Shown here one piece after another: positions 36,831 to 46,330 of a stretch of 64,000 nucleotides of DNA. A program made the translations under genes and the position numbers. The DNA comes from an uncultured Aquimarina sp. (GTDB lineage Bacteria; Bacteroidota; Bacteroidia; Flavobacteriales; Flavobacteriaceae): positions 186,001 to 250,000 of the forward strand of contig CANMWA010000005.1 in the NCBI GenBank assembly GCA_947501475.1. Reading direction: 5' to 3'. Below the pieces are notes generated by a model. It saw nothing but the letters and a program-made list of their open reading frames with translations. It was not told where the DNA came from and did not search any database. The number at the start of each line of letters is the position of its first letter. Position 1 is the stretch's first letter.

Positions 36831-37940
36831 TTATTCTTCCATAAAAAATAGTTGATCTTTACTTACTCCATCACTGTCTACTTGTTCTAGTTTTATTTGG
36901 TTTTCACTAGCTTTCTTTACATCCCAACTGCCATTAAGTTTATCTAGAGGTGATTGTGAACCAAAATCAAAAGTAATATTTAATATTTTTCCTGATGGAT
37001 TAGCAGATGTAGACCAAGAAGCATTAATTATTTCTTCGGTTTCTTCATTTTCAATTATAATAACTCCATTAGCAATAAATTCAAAAGTAAAATCTATATA
37101 ATTCTTAGTTTCGTTACTTTGGTTGTCTTTGTATTTAAGAATTTCCCATGTTTGACTGGTTAATATTTCAGTAAAGCGATCAGACTCTATAGTATCACCT
37201 TCATCATTATTTCCATCATCATCATCATCATCGTCATCGTCACTGCATCCTTTTTCAACAGTATCTTCAATAACATCTTCTAAATTGTCAAGATCACTGA
37301 TGCTTATTTCTGTACTATCAGAAATAATAATAGTTATTGGAAAATTTATATTGGTAATATCATCACTATCCAAATTTTCTATAAAAAGGTGAAGATCTTT
37401 ATCGTTTTCAAAAGTTTCAGTGGTAATTAGTTCACTTTGTGCATCAAAAGCTGAGGCCGAAAAAGGATATTTAAATTTTAGGCATTCAACTTCATCATCA
37501 TTATCATCATCTTTATTCTCTTCATTATCATTACATTTTTCCTTTTGTTCATCGAGTTCATCTGTATTTTCTACCAATACTTCAGAGAAACCACTAAAAA
37601 CTAATGTAATCGGAAAACTAAATGCAATTTGATCAGAATCTTCAAAAACCCCTTCAATAGCTTCTAAATCTTCTTGTGTAGAAAAAGTTATTTCTTGGCC
37701 ATTAGCAGTTATAGTAAAAGGAAGCTTAATATTGAAACAGCTCGAATTATCAATATCGTCATCCAAGGATCCGTTATTCATCGATATACGAAGTATCAAA
37801 TCGGCGATCTTAGAATTAGCCTCAAGAGATTGACCATCGGGAGCTTTGATTAATTCATCTGACTCACTTCTACAAGAAGTAGCAAGAACTAATGTAAATA
37901 ATGTAATTAAAAGTAAAATTGAATTAATTTTTGACTTCAT
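36831..37940 (-). CDS. Lipoprotein with a duplicated domain and Asp-rich linkers
   Basis: 369 residues from ATG 37940; the frame is open to 37982. Lipobox LATSC lies near residue 23. Two related segments follow: one around NIKLPFTITANGQEITFSTQ...FSFPITLVFSG, one around KFKYPFSASAF...NINFPITIIISD, each bounded by Cys residues and separated by acidic linkers. A run of nine Asp is encoded by an imperfect ATC-type triplet repeat (37215-37243). The C-terminal ~115 residues resemble a lipocalin-like module (TEILTSQTWEILKYKDNQ). It is divergent from the sigma/FecR/TonB set and may be part of that system. Confidence 0.75.
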   Translation of the reverse strand: MKSKINSILLLITLFTLVLATSCRSESDELIKAPDGQSLEANSKIADLILRISMNNGSLDDDIDNSSCFNIKLPFTITANGQEITFSTQEDLEAIEGVFEDSDQIAFSFPITLVFSGFSEVLVENTDELDEQKEKCNDNEENKDDDNDDEVECLKFKYPFSASAFDAQSELITTETFENDKDLHLFIENLDSDDITNINFPITIIISDSTEISISDLDNLEDVIEDTVEKGCSDDDDDDDDDGNNDEGDTIESDRFTEILTSQTWEILKYKDNQSNETKNYIDFTFEFIANGVIIIENEETEEIINASWSTSANPSGKILNITFDFGSQSPLDKLNGSWDVKKASENQIKLEQVDSDGVSKDQLFFMEE

Positions 37941-38049
37941 AAACCTAGTATTCATTCTAGTGGGTTGGTAATAATAAAACAACTAAACAGCAAAAACTCC
38001 TTTTTTTATTTTTGTTTTTTTACATTTATCCTTAAGAAATTACCCAAAA

Positions 38050-38568
38050 ATGCCAAAAGAGCTTCAAGATAATGTCTGTAAAGAAGATGTTTTTTCTATA
38101 ATCTACAATAAATATTCTAAAGATTTATATAATTATCTGTATTACAAATACGGAGAATCATTTGGTCCAAATGATAAAATGCAAGACGCTTTCATAAAAC
38201 TACTTGATAATTGTAAAAATGTTACCCCGGCAAAAGCAAAAGGATTTTTATTTAGTGTGGCTAAGAACATGATGTTAAATGAAATTAAGCATCAAAAGGT
38301 AGTGTTAAGGCATCGAGAAGTAAAACCCAAAGAGTATACTAATGAATCTCCCGAATTTATTATTGAACAAAAGGAATTTTTACAAAAATATCAAAAAGCG
38401 TTGGGTGCACTAACCGAAGATCAAAGGGTAGCTTTTTTATTAAATAAAGTGGAAGGTAAAAAACATGCAGAAATTGCAGAAATGTTAGGTGTTACTAGAA
38501 AAGCTGTAGAGAATAGAATTTATACGGCTTATAATAAACTAAAAAGCCAAATAGAAGGGTTTAAATAA
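38050..38568 (+). CDS. ECF sigma factor of the FecI type
   Basis: 172 residues. Region 2 is IIYNKYSKDLYNYLYYKYGE and QDAFIKLLDNCKNVTP; region 4 is LTEDQRVAFLLNKVEGKKHA followed by the HTH AEMLGVTRKAVENRIYTAYN. It is followed by a FecR-like anti-sigma and a TonB receptor with an STN signalling domain, the standard surface-signalling order. A TATTTTTG box (38007-38014) lies upstream. It would transcribe the receptor genes when ligand is bound outside. Confidence 0.93.
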   Translation: MPKELQDNVCKEDVFSIIYNKYSKDLYNYLYYKYGESFGPNDKMQDAFIKLLDNCKNVTPAKAKGFLFSVAKNMMLNEIKHQKVVLRHREVKPKEYTNESPEFIIEQKEFLQKYQKALGALTEDQRVAFLLNKVEGKKHAEIAEMLGVTRKAVENRIYTAYNKLKSQIEGFK

Positions 38569-38634
38569 TTTTTTTAATAAAATAAAAGGAATAACTAGAA
38601 CTTAGTTGTTTAGTATATAGAGGCAATACAAAAA

Positions 38635-39549
38635 ATGGAAAAAGAGTACCTTATAAAAAAATGGCTGGTTGATGAATTGACCGAAGCAGAAAGCGAAGCC
38701 TTTAAGAACCTTGAAGATTATGACATGCATGTCAAAATCCTTGAAGGAGCTCAACTTTTTAGGGCCACTGATGTTTCTAAAGTTGCTGATTTGGATGCTT
38801 TTTATGAAAAAGTTGATGGTAACAAAGAGCAATTGCCTCATAATAATACATGGTACAAGCCATTGCTAAAAGTAGCAGCAGTTTTAATAGTTTTTTTAGG
38901 TTTAGGATCACTCTTCTTTCTAAATAACGAATCAACTATTAATGCTATAGCTAGTGAGAAAATATCTTTAGAATTACCTGATGCATCGGCTGTAATGTTA
39001 AACTCTAAGTCAAAAATTGTATTTAATAAACATAATTGGAAAGAAAAACGTGAAGTTATCCTAGATGGAGAAGCTTTTTTCAAAGTAACCAAAGGATCAA
39101 CATTTGATGTAATTACAAATGTTGGTAAGGTAAGTGTTTTGGGAACGCAATTTAATATCAAAAATCGTAAGGGATATTTTGAGGTACAATGTTTTGAAGG
39201 GCTGGTAAATGTAAAGTATGGACAGCACACCAAAAATTTATCAGCTGGTAGTACTTTTAAAGTTGTAATGGATGTGGTTACTTCTGATCATATATCAGAT
39301 AAAGAACCGCAATGGATAAAAGATGTAAGTAGTTTTAAAAGTGTTCCGTTCTACGAAGTAATTCAAGAATTTGAAAGACAATATGATGTTGTTATTTCTA
39401 TAGAAAATATAGATACTTCACGTATATTTACTGGAGGTTTTGTACATACCAATATAGAAGATGGTTTAAAATCCATAACTTTACCTTTAGATTTGGAATA
39501 TAGATTTGATTCTAATAAAAAAATTACACTATTTAAACGCAAACGATAG
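38635..39549 (+). CDS. FecR-family anti-sigma factor
   Basis: 304 residues. A cytoplasmic N-terminal ~78 residues binds sigma (LIKKWLVDELTEAESEAFKN). One membrane helix follows (LLKVAAVLIVFLGLGSLFF). The periplasmic FecR domain has LPDASAVMLNSKSKIVFNK and GEAFFKVTKGSTFDVITNVG; the C-terminal module (FYEVIQEFERQYDVVISI) contacts the receptor's STN domain. It overlaps the TonB receptor gene by 44 bases. Confidence 0.93.
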   Translation: MEKEYLIKKWLVDELTEAESEAFKNLEDYDMHVKILEGAQLFRATDVSKVADLDAFYEKVDGNKEQLPHNNTWYKPLLKVAAVLIVFLGLGSLFFLNNESTINAIASEKISLELPDASAVMLNSKSKIVFNKHNWKEKREVILDGEAFFKVTKGSTFDVITNVGKVSVLGTQFNIKNRKGYFEVQCFEGLVNVKYGQHTKNLSAGSTFKVVMDVVTSDHISDKEPQWIKDVSSFKSVPFYEVIQEFERQYDVVISIENIDTSRIFTGGFVHTNIEDGLKSITLPLDLEYRFDSNKKITLFKRKR

Positions 39550-42055
39550 TTGGCAGAAAACTGCTATAAGCTTTCTATGTTTTATATTTTGTTTTTTTTC
39601 TTCATTTGCTCAGACTGAAACTGATACAATACCGCTTCAAAAAATTATCTCAAATATTGAAAATCAATTTCAATATAAATTTACATATGCAGATGATACT
39701 ATCGAAGATATATTTATCTCACCGCTTCAAGAAATAACTACTATCCAACAAGTATTAGATGAGTTACAATTACAAACAGATTTAGTGTTTAGTGTGCTTG
39801 CTAATAATTTTATTTCCATAAACAAAAAAAATACAACTTTTGTAATTTGTGGTACTCTTAAGGACCGATATTCTGATTTATTGATTGAAGGAGCTACTAT
39901 AAAGGGTAAAAAATCTTCAGCAATAACTAATCTAAGGGGTAGTTTTGAGCTAGAAGTCGATAAAGAAGATGAAACAATTATTATTGGCCATTTGGGGTAT
40001 AGGACATCATATCATTTGGCTAATACTTTTCAAAAAGATACATGCTCTGTAGTTTATCTAGATCCCAAAACAGAAACCTTGGCCGAGGTTGTGTTAAGTA
40101 ATTATATCACCAAAGGAATTGGTAAAGTCAATGATGGAAGTTTTCAAATAGATTATAAAAATTTTGATATTCTCCCAGGCCTTATTGAAACAGATGTGTT
40201 ACAAACAGTGCAAGCATTACCAGGAATTCAAAGCGCAGATGAAACCGTATCTAATATTAATATTAGAGGGGGTACTCATGATCAAAATTTAATTATATGG
40301 GATGGAATTAAAATGTACCAGTCTGGTCATTTTTTTGGATTGATATCTGCAATTAACCCATTAATTACTGATAAAGCTACTTTGATTAAAAATGGAACTA
40401 ACCCAGAGTATACAGATGGGGTATCAGGAACTTTGGTAATAAATACAGATCCAGCTGTTAATGATGATTTTGCGATAAGTACAGGAATAAACATGATTAA
40501 TACAGATGTGTTTACTGATATACCTATTACTTCTAAATCGTCATTGCAATTAACAGCTCGAAAATCAATTAGAGATCTGGTAACAACAACAACATATGCC
40601 AAATATTTTGATAGAATTTCTCAAAATAGTGAAATTCAAGGAGAAGGGCAGGAGGTATTGACTTCTGATATAGGGTTTGATTTTTATGATGCAAATTTAC
40701 GTTGGAACTATAATATATCCGACAAGGATTTGTTAAGAGTTAATTTTTTATTGATCAATAATGAACTTGTTTTTACAGAAAATGCTTTTGTGAATAATTT
40801 TGAGCAATCACGACAGAGTAGCTTAAAGCAAAACAGTATAGCAGGAGGCGTTTGGTATCAAAGAAAATGGAGTGATAGGTTTAGGTCTATTCTACAAATT
40901 TATGAAACTGATTACAGTCTAAAATCTATTAATGCTAATCTACAAGAAGAACAAAGGTTTTTGCAAGAAAATAAGATCTCAGAAACTTCGATTAAATTAA
41001 AAAGCTATTATGATCTTAATGATGAGATCATGGTACTTAATGGCTATCAATTTATTGAAACAGGAGTGACTAATCTTAATGATATAGATACACCAATTTT
41101 TAGAGAGAAAAGAGTTCGAGTAATACGTATGCATAGTTTATTTTCTCAAGTACATTACAGACCCTTAAAATCTACTTCACTAGGCTTGGGAATGCGATAT
41201 AACTATAATGAAAAATTTGGTTCTCATAGTATAGAACCACGATTAAGTTATAATCAAAAATTTTTGAAACATTTTAATTTAGAAATTTTAGGAGAATATA
41301 AACATCAAACTACCTCTCAGATAATAAATTTCCAAAATGATTTTTTAGGCATAGAGAAACGTAGATGGATCCTGGCAAATAATGAGGATATACCAGTAAT
41401 CAAAAGCAAACAGATTTCTATAGGCACTCGATATGATAGATTTGGTTGGTTAGTAAGTGCAGAAGGGTATTATAAAAAAGTAAACGGAATTACAGCAAGA
41501 AGTCAGGGGTTTCAAAACCAATATGAATTTGTTAAGGCAACTGGTGATTATGTGGTTAATGGCCTGGATTTTTTACTGAATAAAAGGTTTAAAAACCTTA
41601 GTGCGTGGATAAGTTATTCTTATGTAGATAATACTTATATTTTTAAACCTTTTGAGGAACAAGAATTCCCTAATAATATAGATATAACACATGCTGTAAC
41701 TTTAGGATCTTCATATTCTTTTCAAGATTTCAAAATCTCTGCAGGTTTAAACTGGAATTCTGGGTTGCCCACAACACGTCCATTGCCCGATGACCCAGTA
41801 ACTAATAATGAAATCAATTATGAACGTGCAAATAATAGTCGACTTGAAAAGTATTTAAGAGTAGATATCTCTACTACATATAATTTTAATATCACTAGAG
41901 AAATTAAAGCTCAAGTTGGATTCTCTGTATGGAATCTTACTGATCAACAAAATGTAATTAATAACTATTATAGGATTGATGAGAGTTTACCTCAAGAAGT
42001 TGTAGAATCTTCTTTAAGCCTTACTCCAAATGCAGCATTTAGAATATCCTTTTAA
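39506..42055 (+). CDS. TonB-dependent receptor with STN signalling domain
   Basis: 849 residues. After a signal peptide (TAISFLCFIFCFFSSFAQ) comes an STN domain (PLQKIISNIENQFQYKFTYA), then a CarboxypepD_reg-like module, a plug (IETDVLQTVQALPGIQSADE, NINIRGG) and a 22-strand-type barrel. It imports a ligand across the outer membrane and signals its presence through FecR. The ligand is unknown. No ATG precedes the signal peptide in this frame: the only start seen is TTG 39506, deep inside the FecR gene, which is unusual. Confidence 0.92.
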   Translation: MILIKKLHYLNANDSWQKTAISFLCFIFCFFSSFAQTETDTIPLQKIISNIENQFQYKFTYADDTIEDIFISPLQEITTIQQVLDELQLQTDLVFSVLANNFISINKKNTTFVICGTLKDRYSDLLIEGATIKGKKSSAITNLRGSFELEVDKEDETIIIGHLGYRTSYHLANTFQKDTCSVVYLDPKTETLAEVVLSNYITKGIGKVNDGSFQIDYKNFDILPGLIETDVLQTVQALPGIQSADETVSNINIRGGTHDQNLIIWDGIKMYQSGHFFGLISAINPLITDKATLIKNGTNPEYTDGVSGTLVINTDPAVNDDFAISTGINMINTDVFTDIPITSKSSLQLTARKSIRDLVTTTTYAKYFDRISQNSEIQGEGQEVLTSDIGFDFYDANLRWNYNISDKDLLRVNFLLINNELVFTENAFVNNFEQSRQSSLKQNSIAGGVWYQRKWSDRFRSILQIYETDYSLKSINANLQEEQRFLQENKISETSIKLKSYYDLNDEIMVLNGYQFIETGVTNLNDIDTPIFREKRVRVIRMHSLFSQVHYRPLKSTSLGLGMRYNYNEKFGSHSIEPRLSYNQKFLKHFNLEILGEYKHQTTSQIINFQNDFLGIEKRRWILANNEDIPVIKSKQISIGTRYDRFGWLVSAEGYYKKVNGITARSQGFQNQYEFVKATGDYVVNGLDFLLNKRFKNLSAWISYSYVDNTYIFKPFEEQEFPNNIDITHAVTLGSSYSFQDFKISAGLNWNSGLPTTRPLPDDPVTNNEINYERANNSRLEKYLRVDISTTYNFNITREIKAQVGFSVWNLTDQQNVINNYYRIDESLPQEVVESSLSLTPNAAFRISF

Positions 42056-42109
42056 GGATCAATATCTTAAATTAAGATAGATTTTATGCATCACTCTACT
42101 TAATCGTTG

Positions 42110-42117
42110 TATCTTTG
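42110..42117 (+). promoter_or_regulatory. -7 box of rimO
   Basis: TATCTTTG matches TAnnTTTG, 20 bases before the rimO ATG. A clear -33 element is not seen. Confidence 0.45.
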
Positions 42118-42137
42118 CACACCTTTATCTGAAAAAC

Positions 42138-43439
42138 ATGAGAACAAAGACTTTAAAAAAGAACAAGATCAATGTCGTTACACTTGGTTGTAGTAAAAAT
42201 GTATACGATAGCGAAGTGTTAATGGGGCAGTTAAAAGCCAATAATAAAGAAGTTGTTCATGAAGAAGAAGGTAATATAGTAGTTATTAATACATGTGGTT
42301 TTATAGCAAACGCCAAAGAAGAATCTGTAAATACTATTTTAGAGTATGTTCAGAAAAAAGAAGAAGGAACTGTAGACAAGATTTTTGTAACTGGATGTTT
42401 ATCAGAACGTTACAAGCCTGACCTAGAAGAAGAAATTCCTGATGTAGATCAATATTTTGGTACCACAGAGCTTCCGGGGTTATTAAAAGCATTAGGAGCA
42501 GATTATAAGCACGAATTAATAGGAGAACGATTAACAACTACTCCAAAAAACTATGCATACCTCAAAATAGCCGAAGGATGTGATCGTCCTTGTTCTTTTT
42601 GTGCAATCCCATTAATGCGAGGTAAACATAAATCAACACCAATAGAAGATCTGGTAACCGAGGCAAAAAAATTAGCCGCAGACGGAGTTAAAGAGCTGGT
42701 TCTAATAGCCCAGGATCTTACATACTATGGACTGGATTTGTATAAAGAAAGAAAGTTAGCTGATTTATTATTAGCACTAGTAAAGGTTGAAGGGATTGAG
42801 TGGATACGATTACATTATGCTTTTCCAACTGGTTTTCCGATGGATGTGCTAGAAGTAATGAAAAAAGAACCTAAAGTATGTAACTATATTGATATACCAC
42901 TTCAGCATATCGCAGATCCAATTTTAAAGTCAATGCGTCGTGGTACCACTAAAGCAAAGACTACAAAACTTTTAAAAGAATTTAGAGAGGCCGTTCCAGA
43001 AATGACAATTCGTACTACTTTGATTGTAGGATACCCAGGAGAAACACAAGAAGATTTTGAAACTTTGAGAGATTGGGTAAAAGAAATGCGTTTTGAACGT
43101 TTAGGATGTTTTACCTATTCTCATGAAGAAAACACACACGCTTTTAACCTCGAAGATAACGTGCCAGAAGAAGTAAAAATTCAACGAGCTAACGAGATTA
43201 TGGAAATCCAATCTCAGATTTCTTGGGAGTTAAACCAACAAAAAATAGGGCAGGAGTTTAAAGTGGTTATTGATCGCAAAGAAGGACAATATTTTGTGGG
43301 CCGTACCGAGTTTGATTCTCCAGATGTAGATAACGAAGTATTAATAGATGCCTCAAAGTTTTATCTTAAAACAGGAGAATATACAACAGTAAAAGTATAT
43401 GAAGCAGAAGATTTTGATCTATATGCCGAAGTACTATAA
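42138..43439 (+). CDS. rimO: Ribosomal protein S12 methylthiotransferase RimO
   Basis: 433 residues. The N-terminal UPF0004 domain begins NVVTLGCSKNVYDSEVLMGQ. The radical-SAM site is AEGCDRPCSFCAIPLMRGKH with CxxxCxxC near residue 150. The C-terminal TRAM domain ends the protein (GQEFKVVIDRKEGQYFVGRT). It adds a methylthio group to an aspartate of S12. The SKN motif separates it from MiaB. Confidence 0.97.
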   Translation: MRTKTLKKNKINVVTLGCSKNVYDSEVLMGQLKANNKEVVHEEEGNIVVINTCGFIANAKEESVNTILEYVQKKEEGTVDKIFVTGCLSERYKPDLEEEIPDVDQYFGTTELPGLLKALGADYKHELIGERLTTTPKNYAYLKIAEGCDRPCSFCAIPLMRGKHKSTPIEDLVTEAKKLAADGVKELVLIAQDLTYYGLDLYKERKLADLLLALVKVEGIEWIRLHYAFPTGFPMDVLEVMKKEPKVCNYIDIPLQHIADPILKSMRRGTTKAKTTKLLKEFREAVPEMTIRTTLIVGYPGETQEDFETLRDWVKEMRFERLGCFTYSHEENTHAFNLEDNVPEEVKIQRANEIMEIQSQISWELNQQKIGQEFKVVIDRKEGQYFVGRTEFDSPDVDNEVLIDASKFYLKTGEYTTVKVYEAEDFDLYAEVL

Positions 43440-43469
43440 TTTCTTTTGAGTCATGGTTTATTTTCTTAA

Positions 43470-43898
43470 TTATGCAATAGGAAAATAGGAATCAATAGTG
43501 TTTTCTAGCTTTTCAACAGTAAGAGGTTTTTGTAAGTACATATTAATTTCAGGAGTTAGATTAGCTATATTTTCATCATCGGGATTTATGCTGGTTGTAA
43601 GCATAGCGATTATAATTTTTTTCTTTTGCTCGTTAGGTAACTTTTTGTATTCATCAATAAAATCCCATCCATTCATTCCTGGCATATTGATATCCAAAAA
43701 TATGATCCCTGGTCTAGGGTATTCATTAATTGGGTGTGTGTTCATGCCTTTTAAATAATTCAATGCTTCTGTAACAGAACTATTAACTTTTACAGCGACA
43801 TCTATATCCGCACGTTTTATTATTTTTTTATTAATGAAATTTGTAATCTTATCATCGTCTACTAATATGATACAATCTAATCCGCTAATTTTTTTCAT
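43470..43898 (-). CDS. Response regulator receiver protein
   Basis: 142 residues, a lone receiver domain. The acidic pair is IILVDDDKITN, the phospho-Asp is in IIFLDINMPGMNGWDF near residue 70, the Thr is in IAMLTTSIN and the Lys in YLQKPLTVEKL. It has no output domain, so it acts by protein contact or as a relay. It overlaps the histidine kinase gene by 4 bases (ATGA), which makes the kinase its natural partner. Confidence 0.93.
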   Translation of the reverse strand: MKKISGLDCIILVDDDKITNFINKKIIKRADIDVAVKVNSSVTEALNYLKGMNTHPINEYPRPGIIFLDINMPGMNGWDFIDEYKKLPNEQKKKIIIAMLTTSINPDDENIANLTPEINMYLQKPLTVEKLENTIDSYFPIA

Positions 43899-45376
43899 GA
43901 TTTCTGGGGGTTTGTGTTTATTGTAAAATAAAAAATACTGCCTTGATCAAGTTGCGAGTTTACCCAAATATCACCATCATGTAACTCCATAATCTTTTTG
44001 CAGTGCGAAAGCCCAATACCAGTGCCAGGGTATTTGTCTTTAGGATTTAATTGCTGAAAAATGGTGAATATTTTATCAGCAAATTTCATATCCATGCCAA
44101 TTCCATTATCTTCTATTTTAAATTGCCATGCCTCATCTAATTTTTGTACAGAGATAGTAATACTCGGGTCACTGTCTTTTTTCCTAAATTTAATAGCATT
44201 ACTAATTAGGTTTTGAAATAGTAGCCTTAATTCGGTTTTGTAACCCCATATTACTGGCAAAGGAGCAATTTTTATATTGGCATTTGTTTCTTCAATAGAA
44301 GAAGCTAGATCTATCTTAATTTTTTCGATCAACTCATTACAGTCAATTTCTTCTAATTGCGATTTCTGGCCTAGTCTACTATAATCTAATAATGCAGTAA
44401 TAAGTTCTCTCATACGCTCTGTAGATTCGGTTAAGAAGCTTAGTGAGTTTTGGCCTTCTTCATCAAACTTATCAAAATAATCTTCGGTGAGTATATCGGT
44501 TAAACTGGAAATAGATTTAAGAGGTTCTTGTAAATCATGAGAAGCTATAAAAGTAAATTGTTCAAGCTCTTTGTTTTTGTGTTCTAATTTTTTTGTATAA
44601 TTTTTAGAAGCTTCTTCTGCTTTTTTTCTTGCAGTAATATCTATAATAGAAGCAAGCACCATATGGCCATCAGAGGTATCCATTGGGTTTAATCCAATTT
44701 CAACAGGAAATCTATTATTGTCTCTATCAACAGCATACAGATCTCTTCCTGCGCCCATTGATCTTACCTCGGGGTTTTTAGAAAATTCTTTTCTATATTT
44801 TGGATGACTCCCTCTTATTTCGTCTGGAATTAAAATCTCTATTTTTTGACCAAGTATTTCCTCACGACGATATTTGAATAGTTTTTCAGTTTGTGTATTA
44901 ACAAGCCTAATGATACCTTTTTTATCGGCTAATATCATGGCACTAGGCGCAGATTCAACAACAAGCCGAAAGCGTTCTTCTGCTTTTTTACGTTCAGTAA
45001 TATCAATAATAGAAGTTAATACTAAATTACCATCTACAGTTATAATGGGATTGAGTCCTATTTCTACCGGAAATTCGGTTTTATCCTTTTTTAAAGCAAA
45101 TAACTCGCGACCAACTCCCATCATTCGAGCTTCAGGGTTATTAAAAAAACCTTGTAGATGTTCTGTATGACGACCTTTATACCTGGTAGGAATCAGTACT
45201 TCAATCTTTTGACCAATAACTTCTGATCTATCATATTGAAACAACTTTTCTACATAACTATTAACATATGCTATTTTACCTTCTTGATTAACCAATATTA
45301 ATGCATTAGGAGCTGCATCTACCATTACCTGAAATGTAAGCTCATTATGCTTAAAGGGTTTTTTTAGAGTACTCAT
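43895..45376 (-). CDS. PAS-domain sensor histidine kinase
   Basis: 493 residues from ATG 45376. Two nearly duplicate PAS domains lie at about 12-130 and 135-253 (APNALILVNQEGKIAYVNSY and APSAMILADKKGIIRLVNTQ, each ending in a SIIDITERKKAEE/ SIIDITARKKAEE linker). HisKA has the phospho-His in FIASHDLQEPLKSI. HATPase shows NLISNAIKF, IEDNGIGM and GTGIGLSHCKKIMELHDG. No membrane helix is present, so it is a cytoplasmic sensor. It is coupled to the downstream receiver. Confidence 0.95.
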   Translation of the reverse strand: MSTLKKPFKHNELTFQVMVDAAPNALILVNQEGKIAYVNSYVEKLFQYDRSEVIGQKIEVLIPTRYKGRHTEHLQGFFNNPEARMMGVGRELFALKKDKTEFPVEIGLNPIITVDGNLVLTSIIDITERKKAEERFRLVVESAPSAMILADKKGIIRLVNTQTEKLFKYRREEILGQKIEILIPDEIRGSHPKYRKEFSKNPEVRSMGAGRDLYAVDRDNNRFPVEIGLNPMDTSDGHMVLASIIDITARKKAEEASKNYTKKLEHKNKELEQFTFIASHDLQEPLKSISSLTDILTEDYFDKFDEEGQNSLSFLTESTERMRELITALLDYSRLGQKSQLEEIDCNELIEKIKIDLASSIEETNANIKIAPLPVIWGYKTELRLLFQNLISNAIKFRKKDSDPSITISVQKLDEAWQFKIEDNGIGMDMKFADKIFTIFQQLNPKDKYPGTGIGLSHCKKIMELHDGDIWVNSQLDQGSIFYFTINTNPQKS

Positions 45377-45458
45377 CAATGAGTTAGTTTTACTTTAAAA
45401 ATTAATGAAAAACTATTTTGACGATATTTTTATAAACAGGGGTATCTCGAAGATAGTA

Positions 45459-45498
45459 AACTTTTAAGGAATCATAAATATATGATTCCTTAAAAGTT
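45459..45498 (-). terminator. Hairpin with 18-bp perfect stem
   Basis: Arms 45459-45476 and 45481-45498, loop of four. It lies just after the stop of the minus-strand gene at 45504. It lacks a clear T-run, but the stem is long enough to act as a terminator or mRNA end stabiliser. Confidence 0.65.
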
Positions 45499-45503
45499 GT
45501 GTA

Positions 45504-46001
45504 TTATTTTTCTTTTTTCAGATAGTTACCGTTAAATATTTCTTTCCAAGCTTCTCCCTTGTTTGATCTTTGATACCATATTTGTTGTACCGTATTGTCA
45601 TCATTTTTTTGCCAAGTAATTTTATTTAATTGTAAACCTTTATCTGTCAATACTTCATTTTGCAATATCATTTTTCCACTTTCTAAATTCCCTTTGATAT
45701 GTAATGTAAGCCCACTATTATCTACCCAAAACTGCTCCCATTGATCTATTTGAGGGTTGTACTTGTTTAAACTAGTACCATGATACTTTGAAGTTGTAGA
45801 GTAATATGTTTCTTTGATTACTTTTCCTTCTATGATACGCTCTATCGTACTTCTTCCAACAATAGAATCAGTACCGTTTTTATACACATCCCATTCTCCT
45901 ATCCAAAAATCAAATTCTTTATACTTATGATCTTGTGCTTTAAGTTGTGGTATACTAAAACTGAATAAAAAGAGGACTACTATGGTAACCGTAATTTTCA
46001 T
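45504..46001 (-). CDS. Exported DUF1579-like protein
   Basis: 165 residues from ATG 46001. The open frame reaches 46040, but a terminator hairpin at 46041-46074 ends there, so the later start is better. A signal peptide (MKITVTIVVLFLFSFSIPQL) precedes the KEFDFWIGEWDVYKNG motif seen in secreted small beta-barrel proteins of the DUF1579 kind. Strand pairs such as GRSTIERIIEGKVIKETYYS follow. Function unknown; lipid or small-ligand binding is plausible. Confidence 0.75.
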   Translation of the reverse strand: MKITVTIVVLFLFSFSIPQLKAQDHKYKEFDFWIGEWDVYKNGTDSIVGRSTIERIIEGKVIKETYYSTTSKYHGTSLNKYNPQIDQWEQFWVDNSGLTLHIKGNLESGKMILQNEVLTDKGLQLNKITWQKNDDNTVQQIWYQRSNKGEAWKEIFNGNYLKKEK

Positions 46002-46040
46002 TTTAAAATGTTTATTCTTTAAATATATCGATTTATTCAA

Positions 46041-46074
46041 TAAAAAAAGAAGCCTATATAGGCTTCTTTTTTTA
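46041..46074. terminator. Palindromic terminator of 34 bases
   Basis: A perfect palindrome, A7 / GAAGCCTAT / ATAGGCTTC / T7, between two minus-strand genes. It can end the small lipoprotein transcript from 46157. Confidence 0.88.
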
Positions 46075-46156
46075 ATAACAGACTCTTTGTATTTTGTTTT
46101 GACTAACTCTAAATAGTAAAGAGAGCTATTCTTTTTTTAGGATGTAATCCCTTTTT

Positions 46157-46330
46157 TTAATTGTTTAAACCTCCGTCAGTTTCAACGTAAGTATCAGTAA
46201 TTTTACCTGGCTCAAGCGTTGGATTTTGAGACGGATTGTTTTCTGGTGAAAAATTGTCATCATTTACAGATTCTGCTTCACATGAAAATAAGATGGCTGT
46301 AATTGCAAGTAGGAATGTTAATTTCTTCAT
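46157..46330 (-). CDS. Small lipoprotein, 57 residues
   Basis: From ATG 46330: MKKLTFLLAITAILFSCEAE, with lipobox ILFSC. The mature part is only ~40 residues, acidic and Pro/Asn-rich (SPENNPSQNPTLEPGK), ending VETDGGLNN. The open frame extends to 46390, but the added codons do not look like coding sequence. Function unknown. It has its own terminator. Confidence 0.7.
   Translation of the reverse strand: MKKLTFLLAITAILFSCEAESVNDDNFSPENNPSQNPTLEPGKITDTYVETDGGLNN

Noticed and set aside
37197..37247. Triplet repeat as a phase-variation switch in the lipoprotein
   Set aside because: The unit is three bases and stays in frame; it can change only the length of the Asp run, not turn the gene off.
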